DNA from: Streptomyces graminofaciens
GTDB lineage: Bacteria > Actinomycetota > Actinomycetes > Streptomycetales > Streptomycetaceae
Direction: 5' to 3'
Length of the DNA stretch: 64,000 nt
NCBI RefSeq assembly: GCF_030294945.1
Contig: NZ_AP018448.1
Coordinates: 186,001-250,000, forward strand
Within the stretch, counting starts at the first letter, position 1. Every line of letters begins with the position of its first letter. Both the position numbers and the translations under genes were made by a program. The notes beneath the pieces were generated by a model, which made no database searches, was not told the DNA's origin, and saw only the letters and a list, made by a program, of their open reading frames with translations. Shown here piece after piece: positions 27,429 to 37,202 of this stretch.

Positions 27429-27691
27429 CACACGAACGCCTCATGGACGAAGCACCACCGCCAGTCCTCGCCGGGCTGGAACGACTGCACGATCGGATGG
27501 GCGTCGGCAGCTGCGTGCTTACGCGCGTGCTTGTTCGGTGAGGAGTCGCAGCAGCCGACGTGGCCGCATGTCAGGCAGAGCCTGAGGTGGACCCACGGGG
27601 AGCCGAGCAGCAGACACTCCTGACACCCTTCTGGGGTCAGCGGCTGGACCGGCCGGACAAGCGCGAGGTGGGGGTCTGCGTGCAGGGTCAT
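27428..27691 (-). CDS. UBP-type zinc-finger protein
   Basis: 87 residues with the ubiquitin-protease-type zinc-finger pattern: Cys 23 and 26 (GCQECL), Cys 39 and 42 (LCLTCGHVGCCD), Cys 47 and the histidines in SSPNKHARKHAAADAHPIVQ (55, 59, 65), closing with DWRWCFVHEAF. In eukaryotes this fold grips the ubiquitin C-terminus; in bacteria the ligand is unknown. It lies 5 bp after thioredoxin and overlaps the cNMP/FAD oxidoreductase, so the three are co-translated. A role as adaptor between that oxidoreductase and a protein tail is an inference. Start ATG at 27691 with GGGAAGGG upstream. Confidence 0.85.
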   Translation of the reverse strand: MTLHADPHLALVRPVQPLTPEGCQECLLLGSPWVHLRLCLTCGHVGCCDSSPNKHARKHAAADAHPIVQSFQPGEDWRWCFVHEAFV

Positions 27692-27696
27692 GTGGA

Positions 27697-28143
27697 TCAC
27701 CCTTCCCGGGCCGTGATCGACTGCTCCACCCACCGCCGCAGGGCAGGGGCGGGTGCGGCACCCGCCTGCCGGGCGATGGTCTGTCCTTTGTCGAGAACCA
27801 GCAGCGTCGGTACCGCCTGGACCTCGAACCGCTGCGCCAGGCGCGGGTTCTTGTCGATGTCGACCTTGACGAGCTTGATCGTTCCTGCCAGGTCGGTGGC
27901 GACCTTCTCCAGCGCGGGGCTGACCATGCGGCAGGGGCCGCACCAGGTGGCCCACAGGTCGACGACGACGGGCACGGTGGCCTGCTCGACGACGTCGGTG
28001 AAGTCGTCGTCGCCCGCGTCGGCCATCCACGGCAGCGGCTGCTTGCAGTTGCCGCATGTGGGGCGGCCCTCGGCGGCCGCCGGCACCCGGTTGGTGCGCC
28101 CGCAGTGCGGGCAGGTGACGTTGGTGGCTTGCGCGGTACTCAT
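27697..28143 (-). CDS. trxC: Thioredoxin with N-terminal zinc ribbon (Trx2/TrxC type)
   Basis: 148 residues. The N-terminus carries a zinc ribbon with Cys 11, 14, 30 and 33 ([19 protein letters not shown]), as in E. coli TrxC. The thioredoxin fold follows with active site [20 protein letters not shown] (CGPC at 68-71), the [14 protein letters not shown] strand and the cis-proline in [11 protein letters not shown]. It reduces disulfides in the cytoplasm and TrxC-type proteins respond to oxidative stress. The ATG overlaps the clpB stop (ATGA at 28140-28143), so it is coupled to the disaggregase. Confidence 0.92.
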   Translation of the reverse strand: MSTAQATNVTCPHCGRTNRVPAAAEGRPTCGNCKQPLPWMADAGDDDFTDVVEQATVPVVVDLWATWCGPCRMVSPALEKVATDLAGTIKLVKVDIDKNPRLAQRFEVQAVPTLLVLDKGQTIARQAGAAPAPALRRWVEQSITAREG

Positions 28144-30779
28144 GCTGCCCTCGCTCCCTTCACGTCCTCGGGCTGGTCGTAGGTGACCACCAGTTCTCCG
28201 TGCTCGGCGTCGACGCGGACCTTCGCGCCGTCCTGGACGTCGCCGCGCAGCAGGGCGCGCCCAACCAGCGTCTCGACCTCGTGGGAGATGTAGCGGCGCA
28301 GTGGGCGGGCCCCGTACACCGGGTCGTAGCCCTGGTGGGCGATCACTTCCCGGGCGGCAGGGGTGAGTTCGACGGTGATGCGGCGTTCGGCGACCCGCTG
28401 CCGCAGCTCGTCGAACTGCAGCTCCACGATCCGCTCGATCTGTCGCTCACCCAGCGGCTTGAACAGCACGATGTCGTCGACGCGGTTGAGGAACTCCGGG
28501 CGGAAGTGCCCGCGCAGCTCGCCCATCACCAGAGCACGGGCGTCCGGCTTGATCTCGCCCTCGGCGGTGGCGCCGTCGAGGAGGTGCTCGGAGCCGATGT
28601 TGGACGTCATGATGATCACGGTGTTACGGAAGTCGACCGTGCGGCCCTGGGCATCGGTGATCCGGCCGTCGTCGAGGACCTGCAGCAGGGTGTTGAAGAC
28701 ATCGGTGTGCGCCTTCTCGATCTCGTCGAACAGCACGACCGAGTACGGCTTGCGGCGCACGGCCTCGGTGAGCTGGCCGCCCTCCTCGTAGCCGATGTAT
28801 CCGGGCGGTGCGCCCATGAGCCGGCTGACGGTGTGCCGCTCCTGGTACTCACTCATGTCGAGGCGGACCATGTTCTCCTCGGAGTCGAACAGGGCCGCCG
28901 CGAGGGTCTTGGCCAGCTCGGTCTTCCCGACGCCGGTGGGGCCGAGGAAGATGAACGAGCCGATGGGGCGGCGCGGGTCGCGGATGCCGGAGCGGGCGCG
29001 GATGATGGCGTCGGCGACGAGCTTGACGGCTTCGTCCTGGCCGATGACACGCTCGCGCAGGATGTCGTCGAGGCGCAGCAGTTTCTCGCGTTCGCCCTCC
29101 TGGAGGCGGGCGACGGGGATGCCGGTCCAGGCGGCGACGATCTCGGCGATCTCCTCCTCGGTGACGACCTCGCGCAGCAGCCGGTTCTGCCCTTGTTTGG
29201 CGGCCAGTTGCTCCTCCTCTGCGGCGAGCCGGCGCTCCAGGTCCTGGAGGCGGCCGTAGCGGAGTTCGGCGGCGAGGTTGAGGTCGTAGGCGCGTTCTGC
29301 CTCGTCCGCCTCGTGGCGGACCTGCTCCAGTTCCTGGCGCAGTTCCTGCACGCGGCGGATGGCCTGCCGTTCGGCCTCCCACTGGGCGTGTTTGGCGTCG
29401 GCCTCGCCGCGCAGGTCGGCCAGTTCCCTGCGCAGTTCCTCCAGGCGGGCCTTGCTGGCGGGGTCGTTCTCCTTGGACAGGGCGGCTTCCTCGATCTCCA
29501 GTCGGGTGACGCGGCGGGTGATCTCGTCGAGTTCGGCGGGCATGGAGTCGATCTCGGTGCGCAGCCGGGCGCACGCCTCGTCGACGAGGTCGATGGCCTT
29601 GTCGGGCAGGAAACGGTCGGTGATGTAGCGGTGGGAGAGCGTCGCCGCCGCGACCAGCGCGGTGTCCTGGATCTTGACACCGTGGAAGACCTCCAGGCGT
29701 TCACGCAGGCCGCGCAGGATGGAGATGGTGTCCTCCACGCTGGGTTCCTCGACCAGGACCTGCTGGAAGCGGCGTTCGAGGGCGGCGTCCTTCTCGATGT
29801 GCTTGCGGTACTCGTCCAGGGTGGTCGCGCCGATCATGTGCAGTTCGCCGCGTGCCAGCATGGGCTTGAGCATGTTGCCCGCGTCCATCGCGCCCTCGGC
29901 GGCGCCCGCGCCGACGACCGTGTGCAACTCGTCGACGAAGAGCAGGATCCGCCCCTCGGCGGCCTTGACCTCGGACAGCACGGCCTTGAGGCGCTCTTCG
30001 AACTCGCCGCGGTACTTGGCGCCGGCGACCAGGGAGCCCATGTCGAGGGCGAACACGATCTTGTCGCGCAGGCCCTCGGGTACGTCGCCGCGGACGATGC
30101 GCTGGGCGAGACCCTCGACGATGGCGGTCTTGCCGACGCCGGGGTCGCCGATCAGGACGGGGTTGTTCTTGGACTTGCGGCTGAGGATCTGGGTGACGCG
30201 GCGGATCTCGGCGTCCCGGCCGATGACGGGGTCCAGCCGCCCGGACCGAGCCTCGAGGACGAGGTCGCGGCCGTACTTCTCCAGGGCTTCGTAAGCCACC
30301 TCGGGGTTGGCGGAGGTCACGCGCTGGTTGCCGCGGACCTGGGTGAGCGCGCCGAGGAAGGACTCCCGGGTCACGCCCCGCTCTTTCAGCAGACGCCCGG
30401 CGGCGGTCGCCGAGCCCTCCTCGGCCAGCGCCAGCAGCAGGTGTTCCACGGACACGTACTCGTCCTTGAGGCGTTTGGCCTCCCGCTCGGCCGCGTCCAG
30501 CAGCCGTGCCAGGCGCTGGGTGACGAAGACCTGGCCCGGCGCCGCGCCCGGGCCGGTCACCTTGGGCCGGCGGGAGAGCTCCTCGCGTACGGCCGCGCGC
30601 AACTCCTCGGGCTCGGTGCCCGCCTGCTGCAGCAGCCGCGGGATCAGGCCCTCCTCCTGGTCGAGGAGGGCGAGCAGCAGATGCTCGCCGTCGACCTCGG
30701 TGTGGCCCAGTTGGCCGGCGGCGCTCTGGGCCTCCTGCAGGGCTTCCTGTGACTTCTGGGTCAGGCGGTTCATGTCCAT
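28140..30779 (-). CDS. clpB: ClpB-type disaggregase ATPase
   Basis: 879 residues, the normal ClpB length. The N-terminal repeat domain (residues about 3-145) is followed by AAA1 with Walker A GDPGVGKT at 211-218 and Walker [16 protein letters not shown]; the coiled-coil M-domain (about 400-520, e.g. [20 protein letters not shown]) distinguishes ClpB from ClpA/C. AAA2 has [20 protein letters not shown] and [11 protein letters not shown], and the C-terminus includes [20 protein letters not shown]. No ClpP-binding loop is evident, so it unfolds aggregates with DnaK rather than feeding a protease. Starts at 30779 or 30773; the latter overlaps the cbpM stop as ATGA. Confidence 0.95.
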   Translation of the reverse strand: MDMNRLTQKSQEALQEAQSAAGQLGHTEVDGEHLLLALLDQEEGLIPRLLQQAGTEPEELRAAVREELSRRPKVTGPGAAPGQVFVTQRLARLLDAAEREAKRLKDEYVSVEHLLLALAEEGSATAAGRLLKERGVTRESFLGALTQVRGNQRVTSANPEVAYEALEKYGRDLVLEARSGRLDPVIGRDAEIRRVTQILSRKSKNNPVLIGDPGVGKTAIVEGLAQRIVRGDVPEGLRDKIVFALDMGSLVAGAKYRGEFEERLKAVLSEVKAAEGRILLFVDELHTVVGAGAAEGAMDAGNMLKPMLARGELHMIGATTLDEYRKHIEKDAALERRFQQVLVEEPSVEDTISILRGLRERLEVFHGVKIQDTALVAAATLSHRYITDRFLPDKAIDLVDEACARLRTEIDSMPAELDEITRRVTRLEIEEAALSKENDPASKARLEELRRELADLRGEADAKHAQWEAERQAIRRVQELRQELEQVRHEADEAERAYDLNLAAELRYGRLQDLERRLAAEEEQLAAKQGQNRLLREVVTEEEIAEIVAAWTGIPVARLQEGEREKLLRLDDILRERVIGQDEAVKLVADAIIRARSGIRDPRRPIGSFIFLGPTGVGKTELAKTLAAALFDSEENMVRLDMSEYQERHTVSRLMGAPPGYIGYEEGGQLTEAVRRKPYSVVLFDEIEKAHTDVFNTLLQVLDDGRITDAQGRTVDFRNTVIIMTSNIGSEHLLDGATAEGEIKPDARALVMGELRGHFRPEFLNRVDDIVLFKPLGERQIERIVELQFDELRQRVAERRITVELTPAAREVIAHQGYDPVYGARPLRRYISHEVETLVGRALLRGDVQDGAKVRVDAEHGELVVTYDQPEDVKGARAA

Positions 30780-31138
30780 GGTGGTAGATCACTCCTCACG
30801 CCTGCACGTCGCAGCGCGGCTTCGAGCAGACTGATGCGGTCGAGCAGGTCGAGCACCAGACCGAGGGATGCGTAGTTCAGGCACAGCCCGGTGCGCAGCC
30901 GCTGGACGCGGGCCAGGGCGGCCGGGGCCGTGGGGGCGAACACCAGCCGTCCGGAGGCGTCGCGGTCGGCGTCCACCAGTCCTAGGGCGACGAACCGACG
31001 GATCAGGTCGGGATGGAGGCCTGAGCGGCGGGCCACGGTCTCCAGGGAGAGCCTGGGCACGGGCACGATCGCGTACTGCACGCCCACCTCGTGCGTGCGT
31101 GCGTAGGACGGGCGGGCCTCGGCCGGTCGGTCGCTCAT
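30770..31138 (-). CDS. cbpM: MerR-like chaperone modulator CbpM
   Basis: 122 residues. A MerR-type winged helix is visible: [40 protein letters not shown] and [20 protein letters not shown], followed by a short helix [20 protein letters not shown]. The lack of a long ligand-binding tail and the position directly after a CbpA-type dnaJ fit CbpM, which controls CbpA activity, but HspR-like repression of the operon is an alternative. Its start overlaps the dnaJ stop (TAATG) and its end overlaps the clpB start. Confidence 0.8.
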   Translation of the reverse strand: MSDRPAEARPSYARTHEVGVQYAIVPVPRLSLETVARRSGLHPDLIRRFVALGLVDADRDASGRLVFAPTAPAALARVQRLRTGLCLNYASLGLVLDLLDRISLLEAALRRAGVRSDLPPWT

Positions 31139-32073
31139 TACGTCCTCCTGGGGTCGAACGAGGAGACAGCGGCAAGTTCCTCCAGCAGCTCGCGCTCCCG
31201 GTCGCTCAGCCGGGGCGGCACCATGATCCGCAGCTCCGCGTACAGGTCTCCGTTCGCGCCACGCGGGCCCGGCATGCCCTCGCCGCGCAGCCGCAAGCGC
31301 CGTCCGCTGGAGGACCCGGCGGGTACGGTCACCTTCGCCGTGGCACCGCTGGGCGTGGGCACCGGAACCGTCGCGCCCAGCGCCGCCTCCCACGGGGTGA
31401 CCGGAAGCCGCACATGGACGTCCCGGCCGTCGAGGCGGAACTCGGGGTGCGGCTGGATCCGCACCCTCAGGTACAGGTCCCCGGCGGGAGCGTCGCCGCC
31501 ACTCCCGCGCCCGCCCTCCCCGGCCAGCCGAATGCGCTGCCCATCGGTGGTGCCGGGTGGCACGTCGACCTCGTAGCGCCGCTGCCCGGCAGGCCCGGCG
31601 AGAGTGACCGTACGGCGGCCGCCCCGATAGGCCTCCTCGACGGTGAGCGGAAGTTCGGCCTCCTGATCGGCGCCGGGCACGCGCATCCGCCCCGCGCCGC
31701 CGAACAGCGAGCCGAACAGATCCTCCACGTCGACCCCCTCGCCCCCGAAGCCTGCCGTGGAGTACCGCACCCGAGGACCGCCGCCGGTGGACCCCCGGAA
31801 GCCGCTGCCGGCTCCCGCGCCGGCGGCCACCCGCTCCTCCCAGTCCTCCGGGACCTGCCGGAAGTCCTCGCCGAAGCGGTCGTACCGGGCTCGCTGCCCC
31901 GCATCGGACAGGACACTGAAGGCCTCATTGACCTCCTTGAACCGCTCCTCCGCCTGGGGGTCCTTGTTGACGTCGGGGTGGTACCTGCGGGCCAGGCTGC
32001 GGTAGGCCCGCTGGATCTCGTCCCGGTCTGCGGTGCGCGGAACGCCGAGCACCTCGTAGAAGTCGCGTGCCAT
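31138..32073 (-). CDS. dnaJ: DnaJ/CbpA-type Hsp40 without zinc finger
   Basis: 311 residues. The J-domain is complete ([23 protein letters not shown] at 32-34), followed by a glycine-rich linker and two C-terminal substrate-binding beta domains ([60 protein letters not shown]). The cysteine-rich zinc finger of classical DnaJ is missing, so it is a class B (CbpA-like) co-chaperone that delivers clients to DnaK. It lies 6 bp after grpE and overlaps cbpM. Confidence 0.93.
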   Translation of the reverse strand: MARDFYEVLGVPRTADRDEIQRAYRSLARRYHPDVNKDPQAEERFKEVNEAFSVLSDAGQRARYDRFGEDFRQVPEDWEERVAAGAGAGSGFRGSTGGGPRVRYSTAGFGGEGVDVEDLFGSLFGGAGRMRVPGADQEAELPLTVEEAYRGGRRTVTLAGPAGQRRYEVDVPPGTTDGQRIRLAGEGGRGSGGDAPAGDLYLRVRIQPHPEFRLDGRDVHVRLPVTPWEAALGATVPVPTPSGATAKVTVPAGSSSGRRLRLRGEGMPGPRGANGDLYAELRIMVPPRLSDRERELLEELAAVSSFDPRRT

Positions 32074-32079
32074 GGACGG

Positions 32080-32664
32080 TCACTCCCGCTTGGCGACGGT
32101 CACGGCGGCAGGCCGCAGCTGCCGCTCGGCCTCTCCGTAACCGGGTCGCAGCACCTGGACCACGGTGTTCGGATCGGCGTCGGGATCCTGGACCACGCCG
32201 ACCACCTCGTGCCGGGCCGGGTCGAACGGCACGCCCCTCTCTGCGTGGCGCGGGTAGCCCAGCCGCTCCAGGACGTTCACGGCCTGGTCGCGCACGGCCC
32301 GGACACCTTCGACGATCGCATCGGGGTCGGCGGCAGCGTGGTTCAGGGCAAGTTCCAGGTTGTCGATGACGGGCAGGAAGGCCGCAGCCGTACGGGCGCG
32401 TTCGGCCGCGGCCTCCCGCTCCAGCTCCCTGGCGTGGCGTTTGCGCAGGTTGTCGAGGTCGGCGAGGGCGCGGCGCCAGCGGTCCTCGGCCTCTCGCAGT
32501 GCGGCCGCGTGTTCGTCGTCGGGTGCGGCGGTGCCGGTCGCGGCGTCGGGCCCCGGCTCGGCCTCCTCGATCGGCCGTCCGGGCTGCGTAAGGTCCCCGC
32601 GCGGCGGCTGTACGGCGCCTTCCGGCGGCGGGTCGGGCTCTCGGCCCCGGGGTGGGATGGGCAT
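32080..32664 (-). CDS. grpE: GrpE nucleotide exchange factor
   Basis: 194 residues from the ATG at 32664, which has GAGG eight bases upstream; an in-frame GTG at 32673 is less likely. The long N-terminal helix reads WRRALADLDNLRKRHARELE, with FLPVIDNLELALNHA and the beta domain FDPARHEVVGVVQDPDADPN, VVQVLRPGYGEAERQLRPA. GrpE releases ADP from DnaK. It is 10 bp after dnaK and 6 bp before dnaJ. The proline/acid-rich first 50 residues are a divergent extension. Confidence 0.92.
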   Translation of the reverse strand: MPIPPRGREPDPPPEGAVQPPRGDLTQPGRPIEEAEPGPDAATGTAAPDDEHAAALREAEDRWRRALADLDNLRKRHARELEREAAAERARTAAAFLPVIDNLELALNHAAADPDAIVEGVRAVRDQAVNVLERLGYPRHAERGVPFDPARHEVVGVVQDPDADPNTVVQVLRPGYGEAERQLRPAAVTVAKRE

Positions 32665-32674
32665 GGCGGGCACC

Positions 32675-34591
32675 TCAGCCCTTGTCGAACTCGGCGTCGA
32701 TCACATCGTCGTCGCCTGCGGCGCCTCCCGGCACGGCCCCGCCGGGCGGCGATCCGTCCGGTGAGCCGGTGCCTGCCGGACCGCCCGCGGCGGCTCCCGC
32801 CTGGTGGGCCGCGAGCCCCGCGAAGACCTGCTGGAGTTCTGATGCCAGCGGCCGGACCTTGTCCACCCCGGCCTCATTCCTGACCGCCTCGCGGGCCTCG
32901 GACACCAGCATCTCGGCGCGGGCCTTCTCATGTGCGGGCGCGGCGTCGCCGAGCTCGCCGAGGCGCTTTTCGACCTGGTAGGCGATGGCGTCCAGTTCGT
33001 TGCGGGCGTCGACTGCCTCGCGCAGCGCCTGGTCCTGGCCGCGGTTGCGCTCGGACTCCTGGACCATCCGCTCAACCTCGCTGCGGTCGAGGTTGGAGCT
33101 CTCACTGATGGTGATGCCCTGCTCCTTGCCGGTGTCCTTGTCCCGCGCGGTGACGTTGAGGATGCCATTGGCGTCGATGTCGAAGATGACCTCGATCTGC
33201 GGCTCACCGCGCGGCGCGGGGCGGATGTCGGTGAGCCGGAAGCGACCCAGGACCCGGTTGTCGGCGGCCAGCTCACGCTCGCCCTGCAGGACGACGACGT
33301 CGACGGCGGGCTGGTTGTCCTCGGCGGTGGAGAAGGTCTCGGAGCGGCGCACCGGGATGGTGGTGTTCCGCTCGATGATCTTCGTCATCACGCCGCCGCG
33401 TGTCTCCACGCCCAGCGACAGCGGAGTGACATCGAGCAGCAGGACATCCTTGACCTCGCCCTTGAGGACCCCGGCCTGGATCGCGGCGCCCATCGCCACG
33501 ACCTCGTCGGGGTTGACGCTCATGTTGGGGTCCTTGCCGCCGGTCAGCCTGCGCACCAGGGCCTGGACGGCGGGGATGCGGGTGGAGCCGCCGACGAGGA
33601 TGACCTCGTCGATGTCGTTGTCACTGACCTTGGCGTCGTCCATGGCCTGCTGCACCGGGCCCAGGCAGCGCTCCACCAGGTCGCCGGTGATCTGCTCGAA
33701 CGTGGATCGCATGATTGTCGTGGTCAGGTGCTTGGGCCCGGAGGCGTCGGCCGTGATGAACGGCAGGCTGACCTGCGTCTGGGTCACGGAGCTGAGCTCG
33801 GTCTTGGCCTTCTCGGCGGCCTCGAACAGTCGTTGCAGTGCCTGCGGGTCCTGGCGCAGGTCGATGCCGTTCTCCTTCTGGAAGCCGTCGGCGAGCTGGT
33901 CGACCAGCCGGCGGTCGAAGTCGTCGCCGCCCAGATGGCTGTCGCCCGCCGTGGACCGTACCTCCACCACGCCGTCGCCGACGTCGAGGATGCTGACGTC
34001 GAAGGTGCCGCCGCCCAGATCGAAGACGAGCACCGTCTCGTGCTGCTTCTTGTCCATGCCGTAGGCGAGGGCGGCCGCGGTCGGCTCATTGATGATCCGC
34101 AACACTTCCAGACCGGCGATCCGTCCGGCGTCCTTGGTGGCGGTGCGCTGGGCGTCGTTGAAGTAGGCGGGCACCGTGATGACCGCCTCCGTGACCCGCT
34201 CGCCCAGCTGCTTGGAGGCGTCGTCGGCGAGCTTGCGCAGCACCTGCGCGCTGATCTCCTCAGGCGCATAGAGCTTGTCGCGCACCTTGAAGCGGGCGGC
34301 GCCTCCGTCTCCCTCGACGACGTCGTACGCGACGGCCTTGGCCTCTTCGGAGATCTCGTCGAAGTGCCGACCGACGAACCGCTTGGCCGAGTAGATGGTG
34401 CCCTTGGGGTTGAGAATCGACTGGCGGCGGGCCAGCTGGCCCACCAGGCGCTCGCCGGTGTCGGTGAAGGCCACCACGGACGGTGTCGTGCGGTTGCCCT
34501 CAGTGTTGGGTACGACCGTCGGCTCGCCGCCCTCCCAGACGGCGATCACCGAGTTCGTGGTGCCCAGGTCGATGCCTACTGCCTTGCCCAT
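32675..34591 (-). CDS. dnaK: DnaK (Hsp70) chaperone, accessory copy
   Basis: 638 residues, normal DnaK length. The ATPase domain begins [20 protein letters not shown] and has [53 protein letters not shown] and [19 protein letters not shown]. The linker [20 protein letters not shown] and the substrate domain follow, with a lid and a C-terminal acidic tail ([12 protein letters not shown]). It folds and protects proteins in the cytoplasm. The start at 34591 has AAGGAG seven bases upstream. I see no clear CIRCE or HAIR operator in the 67 bp upstream, so control probably comes from further up. It leads the core chaperone genes. Confidence 0.95.
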   Translation of the reverse strand: MGKAVGIDLGTTNSVIAVWEGGEPTVVPNTEGNRTTPSVVAFTDTGERLVGQLARRQSILNPKGTIYSAKRFVGRHFDEISEEAKAVAYDVVEGDGGAARFKVRDKLYAPEEISAQVLRKLADDASKQLGERVTEAVITVPAYFNDAQRTATKDAGRIAGLEVLRIINEPTAAALAYGMDKKQHETVLVFDLGGGTFDVSILDVGDGVVEVRSTAGDSHLGGDDFDRRLVDQLADGFQKENGIDLRQDPQALQRLFEAAEKAKTELSSVTQTQVSLPFITADASGPKHLTTTIMRSTFEQITGDLVERCLGPVQQAMDDAKVSDNDIDEVILVGGSTRIPAVQALVRRLTGGKDPNMSVNPDEVVAMGAAIQAGVLKGEVKDVLLLDVTPLSLGVETRGGVMTKIIERNTTIPVRRSETFSTAEDNQPAVDVVVLQGERELAADNRVLGRFRLTDIRPAPRGEPQIEVIFDIDANGILNVTARDKDTGKEQGITISESSNLDRSEVERMVQESERNRGQDQALREAVDARNELDAIAYQVEKRLGELGDAAPAHEKARAEMLVSEAREAVRNEAGVDKVRPLASELQQVFAGLAAHQAGAAAGGPAGTGSPDGSPPGGAVPGGAAGDDDVIDAEFDKG

Positions 34592-34658
34592 GAGTAACTC
34601 CTTCCGCGACGGGCGGCCCCCGTACGCCCTCGGTGTCGCACCCGTCGTCCGCAATCGC

Positions 34659-35188
34659 TCAGGTGACGGCGGGACCGCTCCGAGGGCGGCTGCTCTTCCA
34701 AGCCCCGCCGCTTGTGCCGGTGCCGGTCCCGCCGGGCAGCTCGGCCAGCAGCCGCACCGCCTCCTGGGCGACCGCGTCGTCGGCGACGACGTCGTACCGG
34801 CTGGGCTGCATGAAACTCACCGAGGCGAAGTCCCGGCGGCCACGCTGGGCCGCGTGCACCAGCAGGCCGAGCAGAGCGCCGACGAGTGCTCCGAAAACCA
34901 GCCCGTACAGGGCGAGGAGCAGTCCCGACACGACCGGGTCCAGCCAGTTCAGCAGCCCGAAGATCCACCCGATCAGGGCGCCGGGCAGGGCGCCGCTCGC
35001 CGCGCCGTGCAGCGCGGCCCCGCCAGGTCCCATGCGGCCGGTCACCTGCTCGACCAGGCGCACGTCCTGCCCGATGATGGCCACTCTTTCTACGGGAAAG
35101 CCCTGATCGGAAAGGTGATCGACGGCGCGCGTTCCGCTTCCTGGTAGGTCGTGTACGAGGCGATGGTCCTGCGGGCCTGCTCGTTCAT
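34659..35188 (-). pseudogene. General stress protein 17M-like membrane protein, frameshifted
   Basis: The N-terminus MNEQARRTIASYTTYQEAER starts at the ATG at 35188, but the continuation VDHLSDQGFPVERVAIIGQD is in another frame. The join near 35125 reads CGCGCGCC, where two surplus bases of a GC repeat explain the shift. Downstream are two glycine-rich hydrophobic segments (LHGAASGALPGALIGWIFGL, GLVFGALVGALLGLLVHAA) and [20 protein letters not shown], the layout of actinobacterial general-stress-protein 17M relatives. It is the promoter-proximal member of the chaperone operon, 67 bp before dnaK. A sequencing error in the GC repeat is a real alternative. Confidence 0.7.
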
Positions 35189-35441
35189 CAGCCAGTCCTT
35201 CCTGCCACGGCCACCGGTGCGCCCGGCGATCCCTGACAAGCCCAGAGTGGCAACAGAGCAGTGCGCCCCGCCTGAACCCGGCAGGTCGGAAATCGATGCA
35301 GTCGGTCGGCCCACGAGAGCAAGGCTCAAATCCAGACAAGCCGGGTGGCCTTGCCTACGCTGGGTGCTCAGGGCTCGTCCGGGCGGGGATCCCACGACTC
35401 GCTCGATCGCCTCCGATGACCGGAGGAGAACGGAGTGATCC
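35189..35441. promoter_or_regulatory. Divergent promoter region of the chaperone operon and the PucR-type regulator
   Basis: 253 bp separate the two divergent transcription units. A 7-bp inverted repeat GCAAGGC (35319-35325) / GCCTTGC (35348-35354) is the only symmetric element I noticed. I could not find a convincing HspR HAIR site or CIRCE element. The location makes it the likely control point for the whole island. Confidence 0.45.
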
Positions 35442-37202
35442 ATGGCCTGCCATCCGTCACGGAGGCCGTCCCCTCACATCTCCGACCAGGAAGTGACCCG
35501 CCACTCGAGCAATGCCGCGGGCACCGAACGGCACGATCCCCGCCCGCTCACGCCGCTGGACCCCCACGGGCTGCTTATGCTGTCCCACACCCTGTTCACC
35601 TGTGCGGAGCAGAGTGAGATCGTGCGGTTGGCCATGCGGCACGTCAGTGCCCTTGGTCCCTATCACGCCGAGGCCGGATACCTCGCGACGGGCGACGGTC
35701 TGTCGCGCGTCCTGGGCCACGACGCGGGAGCGCCAACGGTCGACGACGTACGGATGAAGGAGCTGGGCGAGGCTGACGGCTCCGTATCCCTTCCAGAGCG
35801 GTACTGGACCTGGGCGTTCGGCCTGCGAGGGGCCGGCGGTCTGCTCGGCTACCTCCTGGTCTCCTCCCGCTCCCGGCCCGACAGGCAGGGGCACTTCCTC
35901 CTCTCGACCCTCGTGGGGCTCACATCGGCGGCCCTGTCGCTGACGGTCACGCGCGCCGCGCAGCACGACAACGCCGGCGAACTGAGCCGACTGCGCACCG
36001 AACGGGACACCGCACTGCGGCAGCTGGACACAATGCGCACCGAGCTGCACCTGCAGCAGACCGTGCATGAGACCCTCGCCCGTGTCGCCGCCCGGGGCGG
36101 CGGCGAGGACGCCATCACCCAAGCGCTGTACGAACTCACCGGGCTGTCGACGCTCATCGAGGACCGGTTCGGCAACCTGAGGTCCTGGGCCGGTCCCGAC
36201 CGGCCCGACCCCTATCCGGTGCGGTCCTCGGCCTACCAGGAAGAGATGCTGCGGCAGGTCGCGCGCGAGGCGGGCCCGGTCAGATTCAAGGACCGGCTGA
36301 TCGCCCTGGCCCGGCCGCGCGGCGACCTCCTCGGCGTACTCGCCCTCGAGGACCCCGAGGCCACGGCCGACGAACACACCATGTTCGCCTTGGATAACGC
36401 CCAGCGGTTGCTCGCCCAGCAGCTCATGCATATGCGCGAACTCACCGAGGTCGGACTACGGCTGCGCCGCCAGCTGATCGACGACCTGTTGGAGGGCACC
36501 GACGAGACGAGCGCCTACGCCCGGGCAGAAGCCGTCGGCCACGACCTGCAACGTACCCACTACGTGGTCGTGGTGCACTGGCCGGGCAACGCCGCGACCA
36601 GCTCCGTCACCCGTGCCGTCGAGCAAGCGACGGCCACCACGGCGACCCGCCCGCTGATCACCCGTCGCGGCGACCGGACGGTCCTGCTGACCGAAGAGAG
36701 GCCCGACGACGATGCCGTGTACACGGCGCTGGCCCGTGAGCTGGGCACGCCCGACGGCGCGATCGGGGTGAGCACCCGCTGCGACTCCCCGGATGGCATT
36801 CCCCGTTGTTATCAGGAGGCACTGCGGGCCCTGGAAGTGCGGCAGAACTCCCGCCAGCGCAGCGGGACGACGTTCTTCGACGACCTCGGGCTGTACCGGA
36901 TCCTGGGGCCCGGAAACGATCTCCGGGAGCTCGAAGGCTTCGTGCGAGAGTGGCTCGGCCAGCTGATCGACTACGACGCAGAGCACGACACAGAGTTGGT
37001 GGAGACGCTCTCGCGCTACTTCGACTGCGGAGGCAACTACGACGATGCGGCCGCCGCCCTGACAGTCCACCGCAGCACCCTGCGCTACCGGCTGCAGCGC
37101 ATCCGTGAGATCACCGACCGCGACCTGGCGGATGTGGACACCCGGCTCAATCTGCAGGTGGCAACACGCGTCTGGAAAATCATCCTGAGTGGGCGACGCT
37201 GA
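35442..37202 (+). CDS. PucR/CdaR-type transcriptional regulator with GAF-like sensor
   Basis: 586 residues from an ATG with GGAG upstream. The N-terminal half has a sensor region (LSHTLFTCAEQSEIVRLAMR, a short coiled coil LSRLRTERDTALRQLDTMRT, then a GAF-like part LYELTGLSTLIEDRFGNLRS). The C-terminal half has the CdaR GGDEF-like region (THYVVVVHWPGNAATSSVT) and the PucR HTH at the end: YFDCGGNYDDAAAALTVHRS, TLRYRLQRIREITDRDLADV. Such regulators usually activate genes. It is divergent from the chaperone operon, so it is the leading candidate for its control, as no classical heat-shock operator was seen. The ligand is unknown. Confidence 0.85.
   Translation: MACHPSRRPSPHISDQEVTRHSSNAAGTERHDPRPLTPLDPHGLLMLSHTLFTCAEQSEIVRLAMRHVSALGPYHAEAGYLATGDGLSRVLGHDAGAPTVDDVRMKELGEADGSVSLPERYWTWAFGLRGAGGLLGYLLVSSRSRPDRQGHFLLSTLVGLTSAALSLTVTRAAQHDNAGELSRLRTERDTALRQLDTMRTELHLQQTVHETLARVAARGGGEDAITQALYELTGLSTLIEDRFGNLRSWAGPDRPDPYPVRSSAYQEEMLRQVAREAGPVRFKDRLIALARPRGDLLGVLALEDPEATADEHTMFALDNAQRLLAQQLMHMRELTEVGLRLRRQLIDDLLEGTDETSAYARAEAVGHDLQRTHYVVVVHWPGNAATSSVTRAVEQATATTATRPLITRRGDRTVLLTEERPDDDAVYTALARELGTPDGAIGVSTRCDSPDGIPRCYQEALRALEVRQNSRQRSGTTFFDDLGLYRILGPGNDLRELEGFVREWLGQLIDYDAEHDTELVETLSRYFDCGGNYDDAAAALTVHRSTLRYRLQRIREITDRDLADVDTRLNLQVATRVWKIILSGRR

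Noticed and set aside
28200..30752. 850-codon open frame on the plus strand opposite clpB
   Set aside because: It is the mirror of clpB caused by GC-biased codons; no ribosome site, and its sequence is leucine/glycine/aspartate-rich without any family features.
32930..34597. 555-codon open frame opposite dnaK, and similar long frames opposite the cNMP/FAD oxidoreductase and the kinase gene
   Set aside because: These are codon-bias shadows; the opposite strand carries fully conserved proteins.
34592..34658. HspR (HAIR) or CIRCE operator upstream of dnaK
   Set aside because: No CTTGAGT-N7-ACTCAAG or TTAGCACTC-N9-GAGTGCTAA-like sequence could be found in the spacer.
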